The notes under the pieces: model-generated | Seen by the model: only the letters and a program-made list of their open reading frames with translations | Told to the model about the DNA's origin: nothing | Database searches by the model: none | Shown here: positions 7,964 to 15,970 of the stretch, one piece after another | Numbering within the stretch: position 1 is the stretch's first letter | Layout: the number at the start of each line of letters is the position of its first letter | Translations under genes and position numbers: made by a program | From: Streptomyces sp. CA-278952 | GTDB taxonomy: Bacteria > Actinomycetota > Actinomycetes > Streptomycetales > Streptomycetaceae | Reading direction: 5' to 3' | NCBI RefSeq assembly: GCF_028747205.1 | Contig: NZ_CP112880.1 | Span: forward strand, 7,289,501 to 7,353,500 | Length of the DNA stretch: 64,000 nt

Positions 7964-9338
7964 TGACGAGCGTGCCCTCCTCGATCTGGTAGTCGAGGGG
8001 CAGCTCCAGCGCGCGCATCGCCGCCACCATGCCGGTGTTGTGGGACTGCGTCACGGCGTACACGCTGTCGCAGCCTGCCTCCACGGCGAGGGCCACCAGG
8101 CGGCCGAGCAACTCGGAGCCGATGCCCCGGCGCTGCCAGTCGTCCTCGACGAGGAGGGCGACCTCGGTCTCGTCGCCGTCCCAGAGGAGGTGGCCCAGCG
8201 CCACCAGCTTGCCGGAGGCCGTCTGGACCGCCAGGGTGCGGCCGAAGCGGGGGCTCAGCAGATGGTCGAGATAGCGGTCCGCGTCCGCGACCGGACCGTG
8301 GTAGCGCAGGCCCAGAGTGCGCTGCGAGCAGCGGTCGTGCATGGCGCGCGCGGCGGCGAGATCGCCGTGGTCCGCGCGGCGCACGGTGATCTCGTTGCCC
8401 TCGGGCAGCGTGAGGACGTCCTCGCTGCGCGGCACCCGCGGGCCCAGCCGGGCGTCCAGCTCGACCAGGGCACGCGCCCGCGCGAACTCGGTCGGTGTGA
8501 ACGGCAGATACGGCCGCTCCACGGAGATCACCCCGCCGGAGGGGTCCCGCAGCCGCATCACCGTCTCTTCCAGCACACCCTCGACCTGGGCGCTCTCCCC
8601 GGTCGGGCGGCCGGTGACGGAGACGGCGGGCAGCGAGTGGATGGTGCACCGGCCGAGCAACTGGCGCAGGGCGAGCGGCAGCTCGGCCGCGTCGAGCGCC
8701 GTACGGGTGGCCAGCGACAGCATCCGGGTCGGGACGTCGACCAGGTCGTGGGCGTCCGCCCGCTCGATCCACGTGGACGTGCCGCCGACGGCCGAGATCT
8801 CCCGGGACAGCTCCGCAGCCTGGAGCGAGGCCGGGGCCCGCAGCAGGAACTCGTCGACGGTCCCCCGCGTCAGCGGGTGGGTCCCCAGGGTGAGGATGTC
8901 CACCCGGAGCCCGGCGAGGGCCACGCACAGCGCGGCCAGACTGCCCGGGACGTCGCGCACGGTCGTCCGCATCCGCCACAGGGCGGTCTCCTCGGCACCG
9001 GTGATCCTGCCCGCACCGCTGCCCCCGGCCCTGCTCGCCGCCCCCGCCCCTTCCCGTGCCCCGTGCTCCGCCGCGCCCGCTCCATCCGACCCGGAGCCCC
9101 CCTCACCGAACGGGGGAGCGTGACTGTGCCTCCGCGCCCACCAGGTGTGGAACCCCGCGGTGGCCACCAGCACCACCGCCGACGCCACGAGCAGGTAGGG
9201 CCCGTCCGGCTGGTGTCCGATCAGGTTGGCGATGGCGTCCGCCACAGCCACGGCGGTGAACAGGGCGGCCAGTTCGATCAGGTCCCGCCGCCAGTGGTGC
9301 GGACGGCGGGCGCTCTTCGCGGAGGTCACATCAGTCAT
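7851..9338 (-). CDS. Membrane-anchored ACT/GNAT fusion protein
   Basis: Protein of 495 residues with three parts. Residues ~15-70 hold two membrane spans (LIELAALFTAVAVADAIANL and YLLVASAVVLVATAGFHTWW). A middle part has ACT-like segments (TVRDVPGSLAALCVALAGLRVDILTL). The C-terminal GNAT acetyltransferase contains the acetyl-CoA loop WQRRGIGSELLGRLVALA. The start at 9338 (MTDVTS) lies before the first span; longer upstream starts run through arginine-rich sequence. The combination suggests an amino-acid-responsive acyltransferase at the membrane, but the acceptor is unknown. Its 3' end overlaps the PLP-enzyme gene and encodes a TTARL/TTDQL-type repeat. Confidence 0.82.
   Translation of the reverse strand: MTDVTSAKSARRPHHWRRDLIELAALFTAVAVADAIANLIGHQPDGPYLLVASAVVLVATAGFHTWWARRHSHAPPFGEGGSGSDGAGAAEHGAREGAGAASRAGGSGAGRITGAEETALWRMRTTVRDVPGSLAALCVALAGLRVDILTLGTHPLTRGTVDEFLLRAPASLQAAELSREISAVGGTSTWIERADAHDLVDVPTRMLSLATRTALDAAELPLALRQLLGRCTIHSLPAVSVTGRPTGESAQVEGVLEETVMRLRDPSGGVISVERPYLPFTPTEFARARALVELDARLGPRVPRSEDVLTLPEGNEITVRRADHGDLAAARAMHDRCSQRTLGLRYHGPVADADRYLDHLLSPRFGRTLAVQTASGKLVALGHLLWDGDETEVALLVEDDWQRRGIGSELLGRLVALAVEAGCDSVYAVTQSHNTGMVAAMRALELPLDYQIEEGTLVITARLTTDRLATDQLTTARLTTEGAALPAAPTEGARR
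7900..7959. repeat. 15-bp tandem repeat (4 units) coding in two convergent genes
   Basis: Four units of about gtcgtcagccgggcg occur at 7900, 7915, 7930 and 7945; the first and last are identical within a 19-nt exact repeat (7898-7916 and 7943-7961). The period is five codons, so both overlapping proteins carry a pentapeptide repeat: SSAGR-like on plus, TTARL-like on minus. Confidence 0.9.
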
Positions 9339-9414
9339 GTCCTCACTGTGAACGAACGGTGTTGCCTGATCACGAACGCCTTGTGACTGATGGGTTACGT
9401 GTTGATCTGGTCGC

Positions 9415-9690
9415 CTATCGTCGTTTTCGGTCAGATTCCGTGGAACCCTGCGCCACGGCAGGGAACGTCGCGAGCAGCCGCGCGGCCTGACGGGCCGTCT
9501 GGGAGGAGCCCTTGCGTCCCGCCGGATGCCGGAGCACCGGGGCCACCGGCTCGTCGGCACGGATCCAGGCGGCCGGCCGGTCGCCCTCGCCGGTGCCCAG
9601 CGCCTCGGCGGCCGCAGCGACCTCCGCCCCCTCGGCGCCGCCGCGTAGGACCCACCACTGACAACGGGCCTCTCCCCAGCCTCGGTTCAC
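9415..9690 (-). CDS. Small hypothetical protein coupled to phoD
   Basis: Predicted 91-residue soluble protein that I do not recognise. GTG at 9690 overlaps the phoD stop in a GTGA arrangement, so it is probably translated by coupling to phoD. The composition is that of a real Streptomyces protein (few Arg runs, WIRADEPVAPVLRHPAGRKG in the middle, basic tail ESDRKRR), unlike the alternative frames here. No signal peptide, membrane span or cysteine motif is visible, apart from a Trp pair near the N-terminus. Function unknown. Confidence 0.6.
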   Translation of the reverse strand: MNRGWGEARCQWWVLRGGAEGAEVAAAAEALGTGEGDRPAAWIRADEPVAPVLRHPAGRKGSSQTARQAARLLATFPAVAQGSTESDRKRR

Positions 9691-11279
9691 TGCCCGACGC
9701 GGCCCGGCCGGAGCACCTTGGTGAACAGCACGGCCCCGCCCTCGGCCCGCAGCCGCACCGTCAGCTCCGCGCTGTCGCCGTCGATCTCCACCTCGCCGAA
9801 ATACTGCGGGGACTCCATCGGCGAGACATTGGCACGGTCGGGAGCCCGCACGAAGACCCGGTCCGGGCCGAAGGTGCTGTCCAGCGCGTTGGCCGGGAAG
9901 CCGCCCGCCGCCAGCGGCCCCGACACGAACTCCCAGAACGGCGCGAAGTCCTTGAACGCCGCCCGCTCCGGCGCGTAGTGCTGGGCCGAGGTGTAGTGGA
10001 CGTCGGCCGTCAGCCACACGGTGCCGGTGATCCTGCGGTGCTTGATGAACCGGAGCAGTTCGGCAATCTGGAGTTCCCGCCCGAGCGGGGCCCCCGGATC
10101 ACCCTGCGCCACGGCCTCGAAGTCCGTCGCGCCGTCCGGCACCACGAGGCCGAGCGGCATGTCGGCGGCGATCACCTTCCACTCCGCCCGGGAGGCGGCC
10201 AGCGAGCGCTTCAGCCACCGCGCCTGCTCCTCGCCGAGGATGCCCGTCGTGTCGTCGGCCTGCCGGCCGGGGGAGTTGGCGTTGCGGTGCGAACGCATGT
10301 CGAGCACGAACACGTCGAGGAGCGGCCCGTGGTGCACGACCCGGTACATCCGCGAACGCCCCCCGGAACCGTAACTGGGCGCGAGCGGAACGTACTCGTG
10401 GAAGGCGCGTACGGAGCGTGCCGCGAGGATGTCCACGTTCTTCTCGGTGTACCGCGCGTCGTCGAGGATCTGGCCGGGATACCAGTTGTTGCGCACCTCG
10501 TGGTCGTCCCACTGCACGACGGAGGGCACCTGCGTGTTGAAGCGGCGGACGTTCCGGTCGAGCAGGTTGTAGCGGAAGTTGCCCCGGTACTCGTCCAGCG
10601 TCTCGGCGACCTTCGCCTTCTCCTCGGTCATGACGTTGCGCCAGATCCGGCCGTCCGGCAGCGTCACGCTCGGCTCCAGTGGACCGTCCGCGTAGATGCT
10701 GTCGCCGCTGCACAGGAAGAAGTCCGGGTCCAGCCGGCGCATCTCCTCGTACACGCGGTAGCCGCCGATGTCCGGGTTGATGCCCCAGCCCTGCCCCGCG
10801 ATGTCGCCCGACCACAGGAACCGCACCCCGGAGCGGCGCCGGGCCGGGGCGGTACGGAAGGTCCCGTACACCGGTTTGCCGGTACGGCGCGGATCGGCCG
10901 GATCGGCGAGCGTCACCCGATAGTGCACCTGTTCGCCCGCGGGCAGACCGTACAGCGGTGTGGTGCCGGTGAAGTCCGTACCAGGGCCGATCGACGGCCC
11001 GTGCCACCTGCGGACCCGCCGGAACGACTCGGTCGCCGAGGTCTCCACCAGCATCCGGGCCGGCCGGTCCGAGCGCACCCACAGGAGCGCCGACGAGGCG
11101 GTGACGCCGCCCACCTGTACACCCCACGACGCTTCGGGCCGCCCCGCCAGGTGCAGCGCGGGCACCGCCGAAGCGGTCGCGGGGGAGAGGGCGACCGCCG
11201 CCGGGGCGATCAGCGAGCCGCGCAGGACGGCGCGGCGGCCGGGCGAGGGAACACGCGGACGGTGCGGACGGTAGGACAT
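9687..11279 (-). CDS. phoD: Secreted alkaline phosphatase/phosphodiesterase PhoD
   Basis: Tat-exported metallophosphatase of 530 residues that releases phosphate from phosphodiesters and monoesters outside the cell. The N-terminus carries a twin-arginine signal (PGRRAVLRGSLIAPAAVAL, then an Ala-rich cleavage region). PhoD motifs follow: LWSGDIAGQGWG, FFLCSGDSIYADGPL, VVQWDDHEVRNNWYPGQ and TVWLTADVHYTSA, supplying the metal ligands. ATG 11279 is preceded by AGGAGG about 8 nt upstream. A GTTCACC on the same strand at 11393-11399 could be half a PHO box. A 91-residue gene follows by GTGA overlap. Confidence 0.92.
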   Translation of the reverse strand: MSYRPHRPRVPSPGRRAVLRGSLIAPAAVALSPATASAVPALHLAGRPEASWGVQVGGVTASSALLWVRSDRPARMLVETSATESFRRVRRWHGPSIGPGTDFTGTTPLYGLPAGEQVHYRVTLADPADPRRTGKPVYGTFRTAPARRRSGVRFLWSGDIAGQGWGINPDIGGYRVYEEMRRLDPDFFLCSGDSIYADGPLEPSVTLPDGRIWRNVMTEEKAKVAETLDEYRGNFRYNLLDRNVRRFNTQVPSVVQWDDHEVRNNWYPGQILDDARYTEKNVDILAARSVRAFHEYVPLAPSYGSGGRSRMYRVVHHGPLLDVFVLDMRSHRNANSPGRQADDTTGILGEEQARWLKRSLAASRAEWKVIAADMPLGLVVPDGATDFEAVAQGDPGAPLGRELQIAELLRFIKHRRITGTVWLTADVHYTSAQHYAPERAAFKDFAPFWEFVSGPLAAGGFPANALDSTFGPDRVFVRAPDRANVSPMESPQYFGEVEIDGDSAELTVRLRAEGGAVLFTKVLRPGRVGQ

Positions 11280-11407
11280 CGAAGCGCCTCCTGGGAGGTG
11301 GGCGGGCGGTGCGCCGTTCGCGAGAAGACCAAGGACCGGCGCCGGTCTCGGCCCATGCTTAGTGCCCCGCGGCGGCCGGAGCCCCAACCCCCGGTGAACG
11401 GCGCCCG

Positions 11408-12865
11408 TCAGCCGGGGACGGGCCGGCCGGAACGCCACGCGGCCGCCAGCGCGGCGATCCCCCGGGCGATGTCGCCGGGGGCGAGATGGGCGTAGCCCAG
11501 GACCAGGGGCAGGGTGCCGTCCTCGGAGTCCGCCGTTCCGCAGTCGCGCAGCGGCCGCAGCGCGACGCCCGCCCCGGCCGCGCGCTCCAGGAAGACGTCC
11601 TCGGGGCCGTACCGCGCGGGCAGTCGGGCGATGATGTGCAGGCCCGCCGCGATGCCGCTGACCGTCGTGCCGGGGAAGTGCTCGTCGAGCGCGGCCACCA
11701 GGGCGTCCCGGCGCTCCCGGTAGGCCCGCTGGCAGCGCCGCAACTGCCGGTCGTAACCGCCGCGCACGATGAAGTCGGCCAGGACGGCCTGGTCGATCAC
11801 CGGGTTGCCCAGATCCATGGTCCGTTTGCGGGCGACGATCCGCCCGGTGAGCGCGGCGGGGGCGATCAGCCAGCCGAGCCGCAGGCCGGGAGCCAGCGAC
11901 TTGCTCACGGAACCGGTGTACACGACCCGCTCGGGATCCAGCCCCTGCAAGGCTCCCACCGGCGCCCGGTCGTACCGGAAGTCACCGTCGTAGTCGTCCT
12001 CCATGATCACGGCGTCCGCGTCCCGCGCCCAGTCGAGCAGTTCGCCGCGGCGCTGCGCGGAGTATCCGATTCCGGTGGGGAACTGGTGCGCCGGCGTGGT
12101 CACCACGGCGCGCACTCCGGAGCGTTTCAGGGGTGCGAGGGCGAGGCCGTCGTCGTCCAGGGGCAGGGGGACCGTGCCCAGACCGGTCGCCGCGAACAGC
12201 GAGGCGTGTTCCGGGCTGCCAGGATCCTCCACCCCGATCGAGGTCACGCCCTCGTCCCGGAGGACGAAGCCGAGCAGGGTCGTCGCCTGGGCCACCCCCG
12301 AGCAGACCACCAGCCGCTCCGGATCGGCCACCACGCCCCGGCGCCGGGCGAGCAGGCCGGCCAGGACCTCACGCAGTTCCGGCAGCCCGCGCGGATCGGG
12401 GTAGCCCAGCGCGCCGTGCGGCAGTCGGCCGAACACCGTCCGCTGGGCCGCGCTCCACGCACTGCGCGGGAAGAGGGACAGATCGGGGGTGCCGGGCCGG
12501 AAGTCCACCAGCGCGCCCGCCGCGCGCGGCGCGCGGTCGTGTACGGGACGCTCCGCCGCGCGCACGCCCTCGCTCACCCAGGTACCCGCGCCCCGCCCGC
12601 TGCGCAGATAGCTCTCCGCGGTGAGCTGCTCGTACGCCTCGGTGACCAGCCCGCGCGACACCCCCAGATCGGCGGCGAGCTCACGGCTGGAGGGGAGCCT
12701 CGTGCCGGCCGCGAGACGGCCGGAGCGGACCGCTTCCCGCAGCGCGGACCGGAGTGCGCGCCCTCGTCCGCGCGCCGGCGCGGAGGCGGCGGGCAGCAGC
12801 AACTCCCACGCCGGAGAGAGGGGTTCCGCCGAAGGACGATGCGCATTGGTCCCCGAAAACGTCAT
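11408..12865 (-). CDS. MocR-type regulator (GntR winged helix plus aminotransferase domain)
   Basis: Regulator of 485 residues. The winged helix (residues ~30-100: GTRLPSSRELAADLGVSRGL, VTEAYEQLTAESYLRSGRGA) is fused to a fold-type I aminotransferase domain with the PLP lysine in YTGSVSKSLAPGLRLGW and the motif IMEDDYDGDFRYD. MocR proteins bind PLP and an amine and often control vitamin B6 or amino-acid genes. Here the target is probably the divergent EamA transporter: the two starts are 47 bp apart and share an inverted repeat. A -10-like TAAGGT ends 8 nt before the ATG, suggesting a leaderless mRNA. Confidence 0.9.
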   Translation of the reverse strand: MTFSGTNAHRPSAEPLSPAWELLLPAASAPARGRGRALRSALREAVRSGRLAAGTRLPSSRELAADLGVSRGLVTEAYEQLTAESYLRSGRGAGTWVSEGVRAAERPVHDRAPRAAGALVDFRPGTPDLSLFPRSAWSAAQRTVFGRLPHGALGYPDPRGLPELREVLAGLLARRRGVVADPERLVVCSGVAQATTLLGFVLRDEGVTSIGVEDPGSPEHASLFAATGLGTVPLPLDDDGLALAPLKRSGVRAVVTTPAHQFPTGIGYSAQRRGELLDWARDADAVIMEDDYDGDFRYDRAPVGALQGLDPERVVYTGSVSKSLAPGLRLGWLIAPAALTGRIVARKRTMDLGNPVIDQAVLADFIVRGGYDRQLRRCQRAYRERRDALVAALDEHFPGTTVSGIAAGLHIIARLPARYGPEDVFLERAAGAGVALRPLRDCGTADSEDGTLPLVLGYAHLAPGDIARGIAALAAAWRSGRPVPG

Positions 12866-12871
12866 GGAAGT

Positions 12872-12888
12872 GGACCTTAAACCGGTCC
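12872..12888. promoter_or_regulatory. Inverted repeat in mocR/eamA divergent promoter
   Basis: GGACC-ttaaacc-GGTCC lies between the two divergent starts. It contains the minus-strand -10-like TAAGGT (12874-12879) of the MocR gene and lies about 12 bp upstream of the plus-strand -10-like TAGCGT (12900-12905), where a -35 would fall. A MocR dimer here could control both genes; this is inferred from position. Confidence 0.5.
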
Positions 12889-12912
12889 GCCGCCGACCCT
12901 AGCGTCGACCCC

Positions 12913-14133
12913 ATGAACGCAACCTCTCTGCGCGGGGCCCTCCTCGCGGCCTTCGCGTGCGTGCTGGTGGGGGCATCCTTCACGGCCAACAGTGTCCTCG
13001 GCGACTACCCGTTCGCGGGTGGCCAGGCGCTCCGCTACGGACTCGCCGCGCTCCTGCTCGTCCCACTCCTGCGGCGTGATCCCGACTCCACGACGGCGCG
13101 GCTGCGTCGTCTCACCCGCCGCCAGTGGGGGCGGATCGGGTTGCTCGCCGCCGTGGGCATGGTCGGGTTCAACCTGGCGGTCCTGGCGGCCGAACAGTCG
13201 GCGGAACCAGCTGTTCCGGGTGTCTTCGTGGGCTGCGCTCCGATCGTGGTGGGCGTGCTCGTCCCGCTCCTGGACGGTCGCCGCCCGTCCCGCGTCACGC
13301 TGTACGCGGCCGGTCTCGTCGCCGTCGGGGCGTTCACCGTTCAGGGCTGGGGGCGCACCGACCTGGCGGGCGTGCTCTTCTCGGTGGGCGCGCTCGCGGG
13401 CGAGGTCGGCTTCGCGGTCCTCGCCGTCCCTGTGCTGCGGCCGCTCGGCCCGAAGCTGCTCTCCGCGACGGTCTGCGGTGTCGCGGCCGTCGAGTCGGCG
13501 CTGCTCGGTCTGCTGATGGACGGCGGGTCGTTCCTGCGCGTCCCGACGGGCGGCGAGGCGGTGGCCCTGCTGTGGCAGGCCGTCGTCGTCACCGTGGTCG
13601 GATTCGTCTGCTGGTACAGCGGGATGCAGCGCATCGGAGCCGAACGCGCCACACTCTTCTCCGGCCTGATCCCGGTCTCCGCCGCCCTGACCGCACCTCT
13701 CGTCGGAGCCGGGACGTACGGTCTCGCGCAGGGGGTGGGAAGCCTCCTGGTCGGTGCCGGTGTGGCCTACGGCTCCGGTGTCCTCGGGCGGCGCGGGGCC
13801 GCCGGAGCGCGACTTCCCGTCGGGGCGCCGGCGCCCCGACGGGCCGGCTCAGCGGCTGGTGTCCAGGATGACGCGGGCCACGAGCGCCGGGTCGTCGTTC
13901 ATCGGGACGTGCCCGCAGCCGGGCAGCCGCACGAGCCGGGCGTGGGGGATCACCCGCTTGGCGCGGACCCCCTGCCCGCGCAGCAGTATCCGGTCGCGGG
14001 TGCCCCAGGCGACGGAGACGGGGAGGCCCTTCACGTCGTCGCCGAAGAGCAGGCCCCTGCCGGTCTCCAGCGTCTGGTGAAAGCCGGTCGCTCCGCGCAG
14101 GGCGAGCGTCTCGGCGACGACGGCCTCCGGTGA
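12913..14133 (+). CDS. EamA/DMT-family transporter with unusual C-terminal read-on
   Basis: Drug/metabolite-type exporter with ten predicted membrane spans in two EamA repeats, starting LRGALLAAFACVLVGASF. The membrane part ends near residue 300 (VAYGSGVLGRRG, about 13800), the normal family length. No stop follows: the frame stays open for about 110 more hydrophilic residues and ends at 14133, overlapping the convergent hydrolase gene by 285 bp. A strong palindrome at 13816-13843 lies inside this tail. Either the tail is not real (a frameshift near 13800 would give a stop at 13871) or the mRNA ends before its stop codon. The start is probably leaderless (TAGCGT at 12900-12905). Confidence 0.82.
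   Translation: MNATSLRGALLAAFACVLVGASFTANSVLGDYPFAGGQALRYGLAALLLVPLLRRDPDSTTARLRRLTRRQWGRIGLLAAVGMVGFNLAVLAAEQSAEPAVPGVFVGCAPIVVGVLVPLLDGRRPSRVTLYAAGLVAVGAFTVQGWGRTDLAGVLFSVGALAGEVGFAVLAVPVLRPLGPKLLSATVCGVAAVESALLGLLMDGGSFLRVPTGGEAVALLWQAVVVTVVGFVCWYSGMQRIGAERATLFSGLIPVSAALTAPLVGAGTYGLAQGVGSLLVGAGVAYGSGVLGRRGAAGARLPVGAPAPRRAGSAAGVQDDAGHERRVVVHRDVPAAGQPHEPGVGDHPLGADPLPAQQYPVAGAPGDGDGEALHVVAEEQAPAGLQRLVKAGRSAQGERLGDDGLR
13816..13843. terminator. Perfect GC palindrome, bidirectional terminator
   Basis: A 28-nt perfect inverted repeat (cccgtcggggcgcc and its complement) lies 5 nt beyond the stop of the minus-strand hydrolase gene and at the end of the EamA membrane domain. It is well placed to stop both convergent transcripts. 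Confidence 0.75.
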
Positions 14134-14679
14134 ACGCCTGCCGGGCCGGGCGTAGATGGTGCTGGTGAGCGCCGCCCGGCCGGCCGCGCTGCGCGACAGT
14201 CGCTCGATCAGCCCCACCGGCAGGGCCAGCGCGCTCCGGCGCATGGTCCGCAGGGTGCCGAAGGCGTAGCGCCGTTCCGCCTCGGTCCAGAAGCCGGCCG
14301 GGGAGAGCGCGGTCACCGACCGCACCAGCTCGGTGCGCCCCAGCTCCAGCGCGAGCAGGCCGCCCAGCGAGTTCCCGGCCACATGAGGCCGGTCCAGGCC
14401 GAGTTCGGCACAGAAGGCTCCGAGCACCCGGCCGAGGGTCGCGAGATCGTAGGGGACGCCGTCCGGCAGCGCGGGCGAGGTGCCGAAGCCGGGCAGGTCC
14501 ACGGCTATCACCTCGCGCTCGGCGGCCAGGATCCGGGTCACCGGATCCCAGGCCCTCAGGTGGTGCCCGATGCCGTGCAGGAGCAGCAACGGTTCGCCCG
14601 AGCCGGTCCGTTCGTACGCGACCGAGACCGGGTGGGGGCCGTCGGCCGCTGCGACGGTGAAGGAGACCGTGGTGGTCAT
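13849..14679 (-). CDS. Alpha/beta-fold hydrolase
   Basis: Soluble hydrolase of 276 residues. Hallmarks are the oxyanion strand LLLLHGIGHHLRAWDPV, the nucleophile elbow VAGNSLGGLLALELG (Ser in GNSLGG), an acidic residue near WGTRDRILL and the catalytic His in LPGCGHVPMNDDP. The HGIGHH and GNSLGG forms are usual for esterases and C-C hydrolases, but the substrate cannot be told. ATG 14679 has GGGAG about 9 nt upstream; an upstream ATG at 14721 lacks support. It is divergent from the ECF sigma factor gene and convergent with the EamA transporter. Confidence 0.9.
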   Translation of the reverse strand: MTTTVSFTVAAADGPHPVSVAYERTGSGEPLLLLHGIGHHLRAWDPVTRILAAEREVIAVDLPGFGTSPALPDGVPYDLATLGRVLGAFCAELGLDRPHVAGNSLGGLLALELGRTELVRSVTALSPAGFWTEAERRYAFGTLRTMRRSALALPVGLIERLSRSAAGRAALTSTIYARPGRRSPEAVVAETLALRGATGFHQTLETGRGLLFGDDVKGLPVSVAWGTRDRILLRGQGVRAKRVIPHARLVRLPGCGHVPMNDDPALVARVILDTSR

Positions 14680-14801
14680 GCTGCTGCTCCCTGGGGTGGG
14701 TAGACATCTCGTCAACAACAATTACCGCCGGGTAGCTTGTAGTTCAAGGGGCTCGGCGATTCCCGCTGGACAGCGCGTGACCGGTGGGCTGGGATGGGCC
14801 G

Positions 14802-15686
14802 ATGACCGTCGACACCGCGACCGAGCTCTTCGAAGAACACCGGCCCGTTCTCACCGGTGTCGCCTACCGCATGCTCGGCCGTGTCGCCGACGCCGAGGAC
14901 GTGGTCCAGGAGGCGTGGCTGAGGTGGTCGGCGGCGGCACGCGAGGACATCCGGGAGCCGAGGGCCTTCCTCGTGCGGATCACCACCCGGCTGGCCATCG
15001 ACCGGCTCCGGCACCTCCAGTCGCGCCGGGAGTCGTACACGGGTCCCTGGCTGCCGGAGCCGGTGGTCACGGACTTCGGCCCCGCCGTGCCCGACACGGC
15101 GGAGCGCGCCGTCCTCGCCGACTCCGTGTCGCTCGCCGTGCTGGTCGTCCTCGAATCGCTCTCGCCGCTGGAGCGCGCGGTGTTCGTGCTCCGGGAGGCC
15201 TTCGGGTTCCCGTACGCCGAGATCGCCACGGCCCTGGACCGCACCGAGGAGGCCGTCCGGCAGCTCGCCGGCCGCGCCAGGCGGCATGTGGGGGAGCGCA
15301 AGCCGCGTTACGACGTGGACCCGGCCGAGCGCCGCGATCTCACCGAACGCTTCCTGGTCGCCGCCTCCGGAGGCGGCATCGAGCAGCTGCTCGCGCTGCT
15401 GGCCCCGGACGTCCGGCTGGTCAGCGACAGCGGTGGCAAGGCGAAGGCGCCGAGGCGGATCATCGAGACCGCCGACAAGGTCGGCCGCTTCCTCTTCGCC
15501 GTGGCCGGAGAGCTCGGCCCGGACAGGGACATCCGCATCATGGAGCTCAACGGAGGGCCCGCCGTCGTCTACTTCGTCGGAGGGAAGGCCGACGCCGTCT
15601 TCCAGATCGAAGTCAGCCAAGGTGTTATTCAATGCGCTTATATCATTCGTAATCCGGACAAGTTTTCCGGGCTGCCCGTCGCATAG
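14802..15686 (+). CDS. ECF sigma factor with C-terminal SnoaL-like domain (ECF41/SigJ type)
   Basis: RNA polymerase sigma factor of 294 residues. Region 2 (VAYRMLGRVADAEDVVQEAW) and region 4 (LSPLERAVFVLREAFGFPYA, then TEEAVRQLAGRARRHV) are followed by a fused ~100-residue SnoaL-like domain with the NGGPAVVYF strand. In ECF41 proteins this extension replaces a separate anti-sigma factor and tunes activity. ECF41 genes often sit beside an oxidoreductase or carboxymuconolactone decarboxylase target; here the only close neighbour is the divergent alpha/beta hydrolase. Start ATG 14802, with GGGATGG upstream. Confidence 0.9.
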   Translation: MTVDTATELFEEHRPVLTGVAYRMLGRVADAEDVVQEAWLRWSAAAREDIREPRAFLVRITTRLAIDRLRHLQSRRESYTGPWLPEPVVTDFGPAVPDTAERAVLADSVSLAVLVVLESLSPLERAVFVLREAFGFPYAEIATALDRTEEAVRQLAGRARRHVGERKPRYDVDPAERRDLTERFLVAASGGGIEQLLALLAPDVRLVSDSGGKAKAPRRIIETADKVGRFLFAVAGELGPDRDIRIMELNGGPAVVYFVGGKADAVFQIEVSQGVIQCAYIIRNPDKFSGLPVA

Positions 15687-15747
15687 TCAAAAGCACCACC
15701 GGCCTCCCCGGCCCCCCGGTGCCCCACAGGTCCGCCGCGGGCCTGGT

Positions 15748-15785
15748 CACAGCCCCGTCATCCGTCGCGATGGCGGGGCTCTGTG
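15748..15785. terminator. Hairpin downstream of ECF sigma gene
   Basis: cacagccccgtcat pairs with atggcggggctctgtg (one G-U pair and one mismatch) around an 8-nt loop, 60 nt after the sigma factor stop. It is a probable terminator. Confidence 0.6.
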
Positions 15786-15866
15786 CTGCGCTCGCCTCAC
15801 GGCGTCACGAACGTCGTGTGAACGCTCTGCGCCAGAGTTCCGTTTCGTTCCGTTACGGAATAAGGA

Positions 15867-15901
15867 TTGGTCTTGACCAAGGGGGTATGCCGTCCTAGGG
15901 T
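15867..15901 (+). promoter_or_regulatory. Promoter with DasR-like (dre) operator overlapping -35
   Basis: TTGGTCTTGACCAA (15867-15880) is a perfect palindrome apart from its central TT, one base from the dre core TGGTCTAGACCA. Its right half contains a -35 TTGACC (15873-15878), 17 nt before TAGGGT (15896-15901). A repressor bound here would occlude the -35. It drives the GntR regulator gene. Confidence 0.7.
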
Positions 15902-15970
15902 CCCTTAAGGCAGGAACCTTTAATAAATAACGTCGCGGAAAAAGACGCCGGGCGATTGCGGAGGATCAGG

